The notes under the pieces were generated by a model, which did no database searches, was not told the DNA's origin, and worked only from the letters and a program-made list of their open reading frames with translations. A stretch of DNA of 64,000 nt from Globisporangium splendens (taxonomy: Eukaryota > Oomycota > Peronosporomycetes > Pythiales > Pythiaceae), in contig VFIW01000017.1 of NCBI GenBank assembly GCA_006386115.1, forward strand, positions 605,788 through 669,787, in the 5' to 3' direction. Shown here in pieces: positions 54,620 to 63,706 of the stretch (the stretch's first letter is position 1; each line of letters begins with the position of its first letter). Made by a program: the position numbers and the translations under genes.

Positions 54620-55549
54620 ATGAAGCTCACATCGATCGTTCTCTCGTGCGCCGCGTTGGCGTGCTCCGTGTTGTCGGCGAACGCCCAAGACAAGCCTCTG
54701 CCATGGGATGGTCGAGGTGAAGACTTGACTGTTAAGACGCTCACCTCGAAGTACATGACGCACATCCTCACGATGCGCAAGAACTCGACGACTGCCGACC
54801 CAGCGAAGTACGTCTCGATCAACCAGAAGGGCCGTTCGCCAGCGTACAACGACGACACGGGCGTGATCAACATCGCCGTCGACAAGGATGCGGTCTTCAA
54901 GACGCAGAACAACTTCCGTCGCTCGGAATTGGTGCAAATGATCGAGGCCAACACCGCCGGCAAGACGTTCTTCCGCGCGAGCGTCAAGAAGGACGAAGCG
55001 TTCCTCAACAAGTACCAGTGGCAGATCATCTTCCCGGAGACGCACATCTTCGAGATCCGCATCGACGCTGCCATGAACCCACCAAAGATTATCTACCTGA
55101 ACAACGGCACGTGGGACGCCAAGTGGGAAACCGAGTTCCAGACTAAGACGTGGTACAACTTCGGTATCGCGGTCAGCAAGCCTGCGTCCGGCTCGGGCTC
55201 CCACCTCGAGTTCTACACGAGCGAGGGCAACGCCGAGCTCAAGTTGGCCGCGACCCACACGACCGTGACCGAGTTCCCAAGCAACTACGAGTTCCACTAC
55301 GGTATGCTCACGCTCTCGGACGACGGCAGCGACCCTGTGATGGCTGCCAAACAAGATATCTTGAGCTTCAACGGCGTGTCCGTCGAAAAGAGCGTCTCGG
55401 TTGGCGGTGGTGCTGCTTCTGCTGCTGGAGACGATTCGGCGACTGGTGATGATGCATCTGCTGCTGATGACAGTGCTGCTTCGGCCAGCGCTCCAGCTTC
55501 TGCGTCGACTCCAGCGACCACCCCAAAGGCGTGCAAGAAGAAGAACTAG
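54620..55549 (+). CDS. Secreted GH131-like beta-glucanase, short-tailed paralogue
   Basis: 309 aa, one exon. Signal peptide MKLTSIVLSCAALACSVLSA, then the same domain as its neighbour: KPLPWDGRGEDL, NNFRRSELVQ with the conserved Glu (about residue 103) and NYEFHYGMLTLS with the conserved His (about 226). The tail is only ~55 residues of Ala/Ser/Asp ending TPKACKKKN, lacking the long Thr/Pro/Lys extension of the first copy. The two genes arose by tandem duplication; the tails differ far more than the domains. The frame is open 42 codons upstream of this ATG, but the core promoter lies in that stretch, so this ATG is the start. Confidence 0.85.
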   Translation: MKLTSIVLSCAALACSVLSANAQDKPLPWDGRGEDLTVKTLTSKYMTHILTMRKNSTTADPAKYVSINQKGRSPAYNDDTGVINIAVDKDAVFKTQNNFRRSELVQMIEANTAGKTFFRASVKKDEAFLNKYQWQIIFPETHIFEIRIDAAMNPPKIIYLNNGTWDAKWETEFQTKTWYNFGIAVSKPASGSGSHLEFYTSEGNAELKLAATHTTVTEFPSNYEFHYGMLTLSDDGSDPVMAAKQDILSFNGVSVEKSVSVGGGAASAAGDDSATGDDASAADDSAASASAPASASTPATTPKACKKKN

Positions 55550-56317
55550 AGTGATACATTCGGAAAGTTGATGCTGATTGTAGTTGCTGGGCCTCTTCTT
55601 GAAAGACCAGGTGGCACATGTCGTTATTCATGTGACTCGTTTTTCCTATCTTAACCAATCGTCAAATACAAATTGAAAACAGCAGCAACGCATTTTGAAC
55701 TTTTACATAGTTCGATAGTAGACGAAGCATAGCGCTCAATGCCATCGGAACAGCTAGGCGCTGCTGCACACGTCGTAAATTGGTTGTGTGAATTGGATTT
55801 GCTCTTTGACGAATTTGGTAGGAATCTGGTCAGAATTGGTTCGAATCGCTTGTAATTGGTCGAAATAGATACGTTTTTATCAGAGACCACATCCAATTTA
55901 GTGACCTGCACTCCGAACGACCAGCACGAATCGGTAAAGGGTTGGGAGCGACGCACTTGACCAGCAAACTCTATTTGAAGCATTCAGAAGGAGCAAACGA
56001 CTGAAGATTTCAATACGAGCTTCTATTAAAAGCACTGTGGCAACGATTCCTGGTGAAGAACATGGCAGAATATGATCAGTTTTCCGACAGTACTTGGTGT
56101 TTGTATGTTTGTTTTTGGCGAATCGTATGAGGGCAGCTGGTAGAAGGGCCAATAGAATGCTTCTGTTGTGTGTCTGCACAACTTATGTGGCCAATCATGT
56201 GAGAGAAGTAGGTTCCGACAGATTTGGTCGGAACCAAGAGTCAAATCCGTGACCAACCATTCATATCGCAAATACTGGGCAGATCAGTTGCGAATTTGCC
56301 GTTTCTCCGACAAGACG
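55550..56317. other. Spacer 5' of the recombinase fragment
   Basis: 3' flank of the GH131-like gene and probably the 5' part of the Crypton-type element. No other gene or clear repeat is seen. Confidence 0.4.
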
Positions 56318-56703
56318 ATGGGTGTGGACGCCCTCCGACCCCAAAACTCGCAGAACGCGCGTTCCGTTGGGGTTAATGCTTTCAAGCGCTTCCTCCAGCA
56401 GGAAAATGTGGAGTTGGACTATGTATTTGCATGTTTAGGTAAGGGTCCCAATGGCAGATGCTTTGCGACGATCATGGATAAGTTTGCATTGCACTTGGCC
56501 TTTGATGAAGGCGCCAAAAAAAAGAAGCTAGCAGGAAACACGGTGATGTCATACTTTCGACACGTGAAAAATTGGCTGCTTGATATGTTCCCTCAGTGCC
56601 GTGCTTCCATTGAAGATCGCATCCTCCAAATGGGGCGTCTCTTGGAAAAGCACTGCGCAAAGCGCGACTACGGAGGCATGACAAAACACGCACGTGCATG
56701 TAC
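56318..56703 (+). pseudogene. Crypton-type tyrosine recombinase, N-terminal part, cut by LTR element
   Basis: 128 codons from MGVDALRPQN up to the LTR edge; the frame then reads six codons into the LTR and stops at 56722. The helical segment FKRFLQQENVELD ... FALHLAFDE ... NTVMSYFRHVKNWLLDMFP resembles the core-binding (SAM-like) domain in front of the catalytic domain of Crypton and other tyrosine recombinases. The catalytic R-H-R-Y part is absent, being separated by the retrotransposon or lost beyond the window. Family assignment rests on general resemblance to oomycete Crypton ORFs. It is non-functional as it stands. Confidence 0.6.
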
Positions 56704-57355
56704 TGTAATGGGCTATACCTAGCCATTACATGAAGGTGGATCTGTTCTCAGATCTAGTGTGCCACACACCACCTTCAGTGTGCATTGTGGAGAGACAAAC
56801 AACAAAGGGATTACGGTATGACAGTCCCCACATGCACATGTGACGTCATCCCATGACGTCACGAGCGCTCTCTGTGCTGATCAGTGCAGAATGTTGTTCA
56901 CATGTACTAATCAGTACAGAGTGATGACATTCATGTACTAATCAAGTACTGAGTGATGGTTCCTACTTGGGAAACTGCACTGGTGATGAGACCGACGTGT
57001 GTCTGCCACCTGAAGTGAGTGGCTGTAGCCAATCACTTTGCAGGGAATTTTCCACAGGACTTCAAGTTCAAGTTTCCAGGAGATCCCGTAGGTTCAACCT
57101 CAGTGTACCCAAGGTTTTATATATCAGATTCATAGGTTTTATTGTGCATGTTTAGGTTTTAGTTATAAAACCTCTAGGAGCCCTTGGGGTTCATTTACAT
57201 GTAGCGACAGGAACCATAAGCATTTTTAATTCAGTTGCAAATTTTCTCTCAAGCCCTCAAGTCGTTCTTCTCTCCCTCCAAGTCGGGATTGCTTCCTCGT
57301 CGCACAAGCGTGTGTGCCGTGTTTTGGGGACTGTTGTGAACAGCGCCCCATTACA
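56704..57355 (+). repeat. 5' LTR (652 bp)
   Basis: Termini TGTAATGGG and CCCATTACA are perfect inverted repeats and begin and end with TG/CA. The first 27 bases also fold (TGTAATGG with CCATTACA). Two CRE-type palindromes TGACGTCA (56841, 56854) and three related palindromic units ending AGAGTGATG or similar (about 56878-56958) occupy the U3 part. A conserved AG-rich stretch around 57060 follows. Confidence 0.9.
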
Positions 57356-57357
57356 CC

Positions 57358-57375
57358 TGGTAGCACTTCGAGCGG
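57358..57375 (+). other. Primer binding site
   Basis: TGGTAGCACTTCGAGCGG, two bases after the LTR end, begins with the TGG that pairs with tRNA 3' CCA. Which tRNA it matches cannot be decided without the host tRNA set. Confidence 0.6.
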
Positions 57376-57462
57376 TCCTTCCAGCGACCCAGTGAAGCGA
57401 AAAGGTTTGACGACGCGGCTTTGAGCACTTCGCGCATTCCTGTCCAAGACCTACATCCGTCT

Positions 57463-58518
57463 ATGTCTGAGAACATGGAAGGAGTAGATGTGCCACTCGG
57501 TCCAGCAGTACCGGAAACTGTCGAGTTGACGAATGAGTATTTTCCTCATTTGTCTCCTTATGAGTGGTCGGCGCTGGAGCGGATGCGAAACGTCATCGGG
57601 GAGGCTGCTGTAATCAGCCTGCTACGATCGGCGTCTCCTGAAGGCCAGAAGAACGCCGCGGTCAGTTTCATGCACCACGAGATTATTGAATCTCGAAAGC
57701 AGGTCGCAACCCCTGTTTCGTCCTTCAGGACGGTGCCGCTGAAGCTGGACGTGTCTCCGTATCGTGGCGGAGAGAACGAGCCTCTTTCGAGATGGTTCGT
57801 CGAGTTGGATGCAGCTATCACTGCAAGACAACTTCGTGACCCAATGCAGCGAGTGTTGTTCGCGATGTCCAACCTTGCGGGTCGTGCAAAGAGCTGGGCT
57901 TATGGGAAGCGTTTGTCAGATCCAAACTGCTTCTACAGCTACGAAGACTTCAAGGCAGAGCTCAAGGCAGCGTTTGAACCACCGCAGAGCGAGTTCCGTG
58001 CGCGTGCCGAGTTCCTCAAGCTTCGCCAAGGCCGTTTCGATCTGCATTCGTATGCACAACGAGCGCGCTTCCTGGTCTCAAGCATCGTGGACGAGCCGAT
58101 TGACGTTCCGACGCAAGTTGTGACGTTCATGACGGGTCTGAACGACGGGCCAATCCGGAACCAATTGTTCCGTGAGTATCCCAAGACGCTGGACGAAGCC
58201 ATCAGCCGTGCGATGCAAGAAGAGTTCAGCATCAAGCAAGCCAAGTTCCAAGGGTTTCCGTCAAGGCCACCAAGACAAGCGAATGTCGCGCACGATGGTC
58301 CAGAGCCAATGGACATTTCGTACATTTCCACGCCTGGAAATGGACGTCCTCACAACGATGGAAAATGTTTCCGTTGTGGGAAGTCGGGTCACTTCGCTCG
58401 GAACTGCAAAGTGTCTTTGCCTGACCGGCAAACGACACAGGGTTTGCGCTCGAACAACTACGGTCGCGGCCGTGGGTTCGATCGTTCCCAACGTTCAAAA
58501 AACGGGAACGACCAGTAG
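57463..58518 (+). CDS. gag: Retrotransposon Gag with CCHC zinc knuckle
   Basis: 351 aa from the first ATG (MSENMEGVDV). The central part is a retrotransposon-gag capsid domain (WFVELDAAITARQL, VLFAMSNLAGRAKSWA, LRQGRFDLHSYAQRARFLVS). The nucleocapsid end has one CCHC knuckle, CFRCGKSGHFARNC, followed by a basic Arg/Gly-rich tail. Gag forms the virus-like particle and binds the RNA. It ends at a TAG (58516-58518) that lies inside the frameshift hairpin; a fraction of ribosomes should shift into pol before reaching it. Confidence 0.92.
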   Translation: MSENMEGVDVPLGPAVPETVELTNEYFPHLSPYEWSALERMRNVIGEAAVISLLRSASPEGQKNAAVSFMHHEIIESRKQVATPVSSFRTVPLKLDVSPYRGGENEPLSRWFVELDAAITARQLRDPMQRVLFAMSNLAGRAKSWAYGKRLSDPNCFYSYEDFKAELKAAFEPPQSEFRARAEFLKLRQGRFDLHSYAQRARFLVSSIVDEPIDVPTQVVTFMTGLNDGPIRNQLFREYPKTLDEAISRAMQEEFSIKQAKFQGFPSRPPRQANVAHDGPEPMDISYISTPGNGRPHNDGKCFRCGKSGHFARNCKVSLPDRQTTQGLRSNNYGRGRGFDRSQRSKNGNDQ

Positions 58519-58537
58519 GGGCGGGGCCTCCTACTGG
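58497..58537 (+). promoter_or_regulatory. -1 programmed ribosomal frameshift signal
   Basis: Slippery heptamer A-AAA-AAC at 58497-58503 is in phase with gag codons TCA-AAA-AAC. After an 8-base spacer comes a perfect 8-bp stem, CCAGTAGG (58512-58519) with CCTACTGG (58530-58537), around a GC-rich 10-base loop. Slippage leads exactly into the pol frame. Confidence 0.85.
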
Positions 58538-61500
58538 GCTCGAAAAGAGGACTGTGTTTGTGGATACACAGGACTCTGGCCCCAATGTGCATGATGCACA
58601 TGCAGTTTCCACGAGGGAGAACAGTGTCAGTCAAACGTCAAGTTTGATCGTTCTCAAAGTCCACGTAGACGGTATTGCAACGCCTCTGCGTGCTTTGGTT
58701 GACACTGGTGCGTCGAACAATTTTGTTCGAAATGAAGTGATCGCCAGGCATAAAGTACCAATGCCTGATGCGAATGAAGAAAAGATGATGATCGTCCGGT
58801 TGGCCAACGGGTCGACTGTGAAGATGCCGAAGCGCGTGGTGCGCTTGGCAATGAAGTGTGAAGATTTCCGAGGTGAAGACGAGTTTATTCTACTCGACCT
58901 CGATGACAAGTTTGATCTGATTCTGGGAATGCCATGGTTGAAGCGTTATCAACCCAGCATTGACTGGATGAAGATGAAGATCTCCGTTGACAAGTCACAC
59001 GATGCTGACTTGTGCTGCACAACAACGGATGAAGTGGTGTGGGTTTACACATCTGTGGAAGAGATCCCAGATGACCCTCGTGATATTGCGGTGTGCGATG
59101 GCCCCTCATGTTCACGAGCGGTACCCATCTTGAAGAAGACTACTGGAGGTGGAGCAGTCAGGCGCCAACAAAAGACTGTCCCCTTTGCCATCGACCCCAT
59201 GGATGAGGCGATGTGCGTGGAAGAAACGAATGGGAAAAGAGCCGAAGAGCCATCCCGAGACAAGATGACCAAGAAGAAGAAGCAATTATCGTCAAGTGTT
59301 GCAAGCGCAACGTGTGCCCCTGATCAAGGTACAAGTCAAGATAACGAAGGAAGTGTCCAAGCAAGAGTCACTTCGAGTGAATACGTGAACGTATTGGTCT
59401 ACAATGAAGATGGTGACAGCAACGTAATGCGTCACATTGAAGTCGAAAATCCTCCAAGCTCAGTCGAAGAGTTGATTTCCTTGCCATCGATGAGCAAGAA
59501 GACGCTGAAGCGTAGCCTAGCGAAAGGCGAAATTTCGCAGGTCTGCATGATCGTCGATGTTGACGATGCAGAAGACATCAACACGGTATCAGCAACGGAG
59601 GCTGAAGTGTTCGATGAGAAGACACGGAAGGAAAGGTTCGAGGAGCAGTCATGGGATGCTCTCAAGAAGAACCCCGTGTATGAACTTGTCAAGGAATATG
59701 AGGACATATTCCCAGACAAGGTGCCGGACGAACTGCCATTCGATAGAGGCGTTCGTCATGAGATTGACGTACTTCCTGGCACGAAGTATTGTATCACACG
59801 ACAGTGGCCGTTGCCAAGAGAACAAGTCGTTGCGATCGACGAGTTCTTTGCGCAACGTGCCAAGGCTGGCCATGTGCGAGAAAGCAAGTCTCCACATTGT
59901 AGCCCAACCTTCTGTGTGAAGAAGGCAACTGGTGGTTGGCGCATCGTCCACGCTTTCAACAAGCTGAACGACGCTACCATTCCAGCCCAAACTCCGGTTC
60001 CACACAAGGATATGATCCTTGATGGAATGGTTGGCAGTACTGTCTTCAGTGCTATCGATCTGAAAGATGGGTTCTATCAGATTCGAATGCGCGAAGACGA
60101 TGTTCCACTAACTGCAGTGAGTACCCCGAGTGGTATGCTGTGGGAATGGTTAGTGATGCCACAGGGTTTGAAGAACGCTCCTGCGACTTTCAATAGGATG
60201 GTCACGAATTTACTTCGTCCATTGAGAGGGTTTGCACCGAGTTACTTTGACGACATATTCGTTCATAGCAAAACGACGGGTGAAAAGTCTGACGTTGATG
60301 TTCATCTTGACCATCTCCGTCAAGTCTTTCAGGTCATGCGAGAGAACAAGCTCTACGCTAACCTGAAGAAGTGCATATTCTTTGTACCAGAGATCCCCGT
60401 TCTCGGCTGCTTTGTGGGAAAGCATGGCGTTCGAGTTGATCCGGAGAAGGTCAAAGCTATTGACGATTGGCCTGTGCCTCAGAATGTCAAACAGCTGGGA
60501 CAATGGTTGGGTCTGGCCAACTACTTGCACAAGTACACGCGCAATTATGCAGCGTTGGTGCAACCGCTCACACAGCTCCTGAAGAAGGACATTGAGTGGG
60601 AGTGGTCCAGTGACCATCAAATGGCATTTGCCGAAGTGAAGAGGAGTTTGCGAGAAGCTCCCGTGCTGGCAATTGCAAACCACGAGAAACCATTCCGTGT
60701 GGTTTGTGATGCAAGCGATTATGCCATCGGTTGTGCCTTGATGCAACACGATGATGAGGGTCATGAGCGAGTTGTGTCGTATCAATCACGACAACTCCGA
60801 CCCGCAGAACGGAACTACCCAGTTCATGACAAAGAACTTCTGGCGATGAAGTATTCTTTGGTCAAGTTCCGTGTGTATCTGCTTGGAGAGGAGCGCTTCG
60901 CGATCTACACAGATCATGCGTCGCTGCGTACAGCGGTAAAGACTCCTCACTTGTCGCAAAGAATGGCGAGATGGTTCTCCTTCTTTGCAGAGTACAACTT
61001 TGTTGTACACTACAAGCCAGGCAAGACGAACATCTTAGCCGATGCGCTGTCAAGACGTCCGGACTATGATCCGAAGACCAAGAGTGAAGACACGGACGGA
61101 GCGTGTCGACTCTGTGAAGACATTCAAGCGATCGCGGTGCAAGCAACGACTACAGTGCGAGAAGAGATTGTCGAAGGGTACAAGTCTGACGAAACATGTC
61201 AGGACTTGTTGAAGTATTTCAAGGACCCTTCGGACAAAGCACTGCAAGGTCTTCCGTCACGCACAAGGTCGCGAGTTCACCGCTTCCGAGTACACAATGG
61301 GTTGTTGTACTACGCGGTTGAACAAGGGGATACAGCAAGGGTTGTTGTTCCCAACGACGAAGGTCTGCGTCATCGACTCTTGTATGAGTACCATGACAGT
61401 CCTTCTGGTGGCCATCTCGGACGTGAGAAAACGTTTCTCAGTCTTTCCCGGGATTACTACTGGCCACACATGTACAAGTGGGTGCGCAAGTATGTGAGGA

Positions 61501-62948
61501 CTTGCGAGATCTGCCAACGAGTGAAACCCTCTGGTTCCACTCAGGCACCACTTCGTTCATTGGCTGTCCCATCGGACAGTTGGAAGTCTGTGAGTATGGA
61601 TTTCATATTCGGACTTCCACGTGACAAACACGGACGCAATGGCATCCTTGTGTTTGTGGACCGATTCAGCAAGATGATCCATCTTGCGCCTGTTTCGGAC
61701 AAGATCTCAGCCGAAATGACGGCCAAGGTCTTTGTAGACGTCGTATTCCGTCTGCATGGCCTGCCAGTTGAGATCGTGTCTGACCGTGACACTCGGTTTA
61801 CGTCCAAGTTTTGGCGTGCACTGTTCGGACTTCTGGACACCAAGTTGTCCATGTCAACAGCGGCACATCCTGAAACGGACGGTCAAACAGAGCGAGTGAA
61901 TCGTGTCCTTGAAGACGTGTTGCGAAGCTACGCAACGTCTTTCAAAGAGTGGAGTGAGTTTCTCCCTCTTGCCGAGTTTGCGTTGAACAACTCCACGCAT
62001 GTCTCGACAGGTCACTCTCCATTTTATGTGAACTATGGCATTCATCCTCGAGTGCCTGCTTCCATAATGGGTGAGGTTTCTACCTTAAGTGGGGGAGGGA
62101 CTACGGCTAAAGGCAATAAGCCGCAGTCGTCGTATGACCTGAATGCTGTTGCCGAGTTAAAAGCCAACTTTGACTCGATGAAACCCCTCAACGACCTAAC
62201 AAGTCGTGAGGAACAGCAAGTCGATGACTTTGTTGTGAGGAGACAAGCCGTTGTGAGGTTTGTTCGAGACGCAATCGCGAAGGCTCATGATCTGCAAAAG
62301 GAACAAGCAGACAAGAGCGGAAGGAAGAACAAGCAAGTATATAAGATCAATGATCTTGTATTACTTAGCACGGCGAACCTGCCTGAACATGCAGTGTCCA
62401 ACTTGGGAAGCTCGAAGCTTCTGCCAAGGTTCATTGGACCGTTCAAGGTGGTTAAATGCAATGGTGATGCCTACACGCTAGACATACCTACACGCATGCG
62501 TCTACACCCTACATTTTATGTGGGTAGACTAAAGCCTTACCTTCCAAGTGGATCAGCTGATCCTACGAGATCTTCCGCAAACGATCGAGCTGATCTTGAA
62601 GACTCTCCACTTGATTGCGAAGAGCAAACAGCTCGTCGCTCTGGAGATTCTTCTCGGCGTACAAGAGTTGCAGGACGTCGAAGGATTGGTCCTTCACCGA
62701 CTCCAGCGCTTGAAGACGAGAATGGTACTCACCACGAAGTACCTCGAGAGCTGAACCTGCCTCTTCCACAGAGCGCAAAAGGCGATCGTGAGCCAACTCA
62801 CGAGACTTCTCGTTCTTCTGGAGTCGGACAAGTTCGTCCTGAACTTGTTGGAACCGTTCCTCGAAACGGGACTCCAAAGCCGAACACTGGGCACAACCTT
62901 CTGTCGGGACATCGATCTTTGACTCATGATCGGCGACAAGGTTCTTGA
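58503..62948 (+). CDS. pol: Retrotransposon Pol (protease, RT, RNase H, integrase)
   Basis: About 1480 codons in the -1 frame after the slippery site, with no own start needed. Order: aspartic protease (ALVDTGASNNF), a ~300-residue linker, reverse transcriptase (AIDLKDGFYQI, VMPQGLKNAPATF, catalytic YFDDIFVHS), RNase H (VCDASDYAIGCAL, IYTDHASLRT), integrase zinc domain (HDSPSGGHLGREKT, TCEICQRVK) and DDE core (SMDFIFGLP, DRDTRFTSKFW, HPETDGQTERVNR). After the GPF/Y-like segment (LLPRFIGPFKVVK) and YVGRLKPYLP comes a disordered tail ending at TGA 62946-62948. All catalytic residues I could check are present. The Gag-Pol fusion should be cut by its own protease. Confidence 0.93.
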   Translation, partial: RERPVGAGPPTGLEKRTVFVDTQDSGPNVHDAHAVSTRENSVSQTSSLIVLKVHVDGIATPLRALVDTGASNNFVRNEVIARHKVPMPDANEEKMMIVRLANGSTVKMPKRVVRLAMKCEDFRGEDEFILLDLDDKFDLILGMPWLKRYQPSIDWMKMKISVDKSHDADLCCTTTDEVVWVYTSVEEIPDDPRDIAVCDGPSCSRAVPILKKTTGGGAVRRQQKTVPFAIDPMDEAMCVEETNGKRAEEPSRDKMTKKKKQLSSSVASATCAPDQGTSQDNEGSVQARVTSSEYVNVLVYNEDGDSNVMRHIEVENPPSSVEELISLPSMSKKTLKRSLAKGEISQVCMIVDVDDAEDINTVSATEAEVFDEKTRKERFEEQSWDALKKNPVYELVKEYEDIFPDKVPDELPFDRGVRHEIDVLPGTKYCITRQWPLPREQVVAIDEFFAQRAKAGHVRESKSPHCSPTFCVKKATGGWRIVHAFNKLNDATIPAQTPVPHKDMILDGMVGSTVFSAIDLKDGFYQIRMREDDVPLTAVSTPSGMLWEWLVMPQGLKNAPATFNRMVTNLLRPLRGFAPSYFDDIFVHSKTTGEKSDVDVHLDHLRQVFQVMRENKLYANLKKCIFFVPEIPVLGCFVGKHGVRVDPEKVKAIDDWPVPQNVKQLGQWLGLANYLHKYTRNYAALVQPLTQLLKKDIEWEWSSDHQMAFAEVKRSLREAPVLAIANHEKPFRVVCDASDYAIGCALMQHDDEGHERVVSYQSRQLRPAERNYPVHDKELLAMKYSLVKFRVYLLGEERFAIYTDHASLRTAVKTPHLSQRMARWFSFFAEYNFVVHYKPGKTNILADALSRRPDYDPKTKSEDTDGACRLCEDIQAIAVQATTTVREEIVEGYKSDETCQDLLKYFKDPSDKALQGLPSRTRSRVHRFRVHNGLLYYAVEQGDTARVVVPNDEGLRHRLLYEYHDSPSGGHLGREKTFLSLSRDYYWPHMYKWVRKYVRTCEICQRVKPSGSTQAPLRSLAVPSDSWKSVSMDFIFGLPRDKHGRNGILVFVDRFSKMIHLAPVSDKISAEMTAKVFVDVVFRLHGLPVEIVSDRDTRFTSKFWRALFGLLDTKLSMSTAAHPETDGQTERVNRVLEDVLRSYATSFKEWSEFLPLAEFALNNSTHVSTGHSPFYVNYGIHPRVPASIMGEVSTLSGGGTTAKGNKPQSSYDLNAVAELKANFDSMKPLNDLTSREEQQVDDFVVRRQAVVRFVRDAIAKAHDLQKEQADKSGRKNKQVYKINDLVLLSTANLPEHAVSNLGSSKLLPRFIGPFKVVKCNGDAYTLDIPTRMRLHPTFYVGRLKPYLPSGSADPTRSSANDRADLEDSPLDCEEQTARRSGDSSRRTRVAGRRRIGPSPTPALEDENGTHHEVPRELNLPLPQSAKGDREPTHETSRSSGVGQVRPELVGTVPRNGTPKPNTGHNLLSGHRSLTHDRRQGS

Positions 62949-63630
62949 GACTCTCGCAGCGTTCCTCAAGTGTCGAACAACGCTGCTGCAAAGCCTCGAT
63001 TTGCCCACGATGAGCACTCTTCCACTTCCAGAGTCGCTCAATCGTTTTCTCGTTCAGCCCCACCCCCGTTGTTAGACTCTCAGGGAGAGCATCGCTGGGT
63101 GGTTGAGTCGATTGTTGATCATGAAGATCGACCGACTCATCGTCGAGGAAAGAAGCAGTTGAACAATCAACGCTTCTACAGAGTTCGGTGGCGTGGATAT
63201 CCACCGAGCTCGGACACGTGGGAACCACGGCAGACGATGGAGTCTGATGTTCCCGACGTGGTCCGCAGCTACGAGAACCGCTTGTAGCGTCGCCAGGAGC
63301 GACACTACGACGACCAGAGCTGGGATTCGCTCTGTCGTCATCGGGAGTTCTTCTTTGGGCACGAGCATTGCCACGACGAAGAAGACGCTCCATCTTGTTC
63401 TCGTTCTCAAGACGAACAAATGTTCGCCATGAGTCTCGCTGGGCTGCGATGTGTTGGTTCGGATCATCGCGATCGTTGATCCGACGCCAACTGAAGAACC
63501 GCTCCTTGTAGAACTCGAGATCCCCCTTCTTCTTCAGAATGGGAGATATGTCGAAGAGTTCTGGAGCTGTCTGCTGTCGCTTGGACAACGGACGTTCTTC
63601 ACGGTTTACTTGGTCACTTGGTCGCTTCAT
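62563..63630 (-). CDS. Antisense ORF encoding a long coiled-coil protein
   Basis: 355 codons from ATG (MKRPSDQVNREERPL) on the strand opposite pol. The N-terminal ~90 residues are charged and helical (FYKERFFSWRRINDRDD), the middle ~100, opposite the chromodomain, are disordered, and the last ~170 are a strong heptad coiled coil (IEALQQRCSTLEERCESLK, LFALRNQVESLQDQLDRLRK). Where the antisense strand is a coiled coil, the sense frame is low complexity, so selection on this side seems plausible. It ends just after pol YVGRLKPYLP. I recognise no family. Antisense ORFs are known in some plant Gypsy lineages. An artefact of shared composition is the alternative. Confidence 0.5.
   Translation of the reverse strand: MKRPSDQVNREERPLSKRQQTAPELFDISPILKKKGDLEFYKERFFSWRRINDRDDPNQHIAAQRDSWRTFVRLENENKMERLLRRGNARAQRRTPDDDRANPSSGRRSVAPGDATSGSRSCGPRREHQTPSSAVVPTCPSSVDIHATELCRSVDCSTASFLDDESVDLHDQQSTQPPSDALPESLTTGVGLNEKTIERLWKWKSAHRGQIEALQQRCSTLEERCESLKNLVADHESKIDVPTEGCAQCSALESRFEERFQQVQDELVRLQKNEKSRELAHDRLLRSVEEAGSALEVLRGEYHSRLQALESVKDQSFDVLQLLYAEKNLQSDELFALRNQVESLQDQLDRLRKIS
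62949..63287 (+). pseudogene. Chromodomain in the pol frame, after an in-frame TGA
   Basis: The pol frame stays open after the TGA and encodes SRSAPPPLLDSQGEHRW, then a chromodomain: WVVESIVDHE, FYRVRWRGYPPSSDTWEPR and DVPDVVRSYENRL before a stop. Chromovirus chromodomains direct integration to chromatin. With the TGA, this copy makes it only by readthrough. The conserved aromatic cage residues and the WRGYP...TWEP core are intact, so the stop is probably recent or recoded. Confidence 0.75.
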
Positions 63631-63693
63631 GGCCGATTGGAAAGTGAACTGCTCCGAAAGGTCTGCAAAAGTACGCAAGGTACTTGTGACTTT

Positions 63694-63703
63694 AAGGAGG
63701 GGA
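63694..63703 (+). other. Polypurine tract
   Basis: AAGGAGGGGA just before the first TGTAATGGG copy, where plus-strand priming is expected. The sequence between the chromodomain stop and this tract is covered only by the antisense ORF. Confidence 0.7.
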
Positions 63704-63706
63704 TGA

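Noticed and set aside
55830..55850. GGTTCGAATCG, like a tRNA B box
   Set aside because: No A box or cloverleaf stems in the flanking bases; no tRNA gene is seen anywhere in the window.
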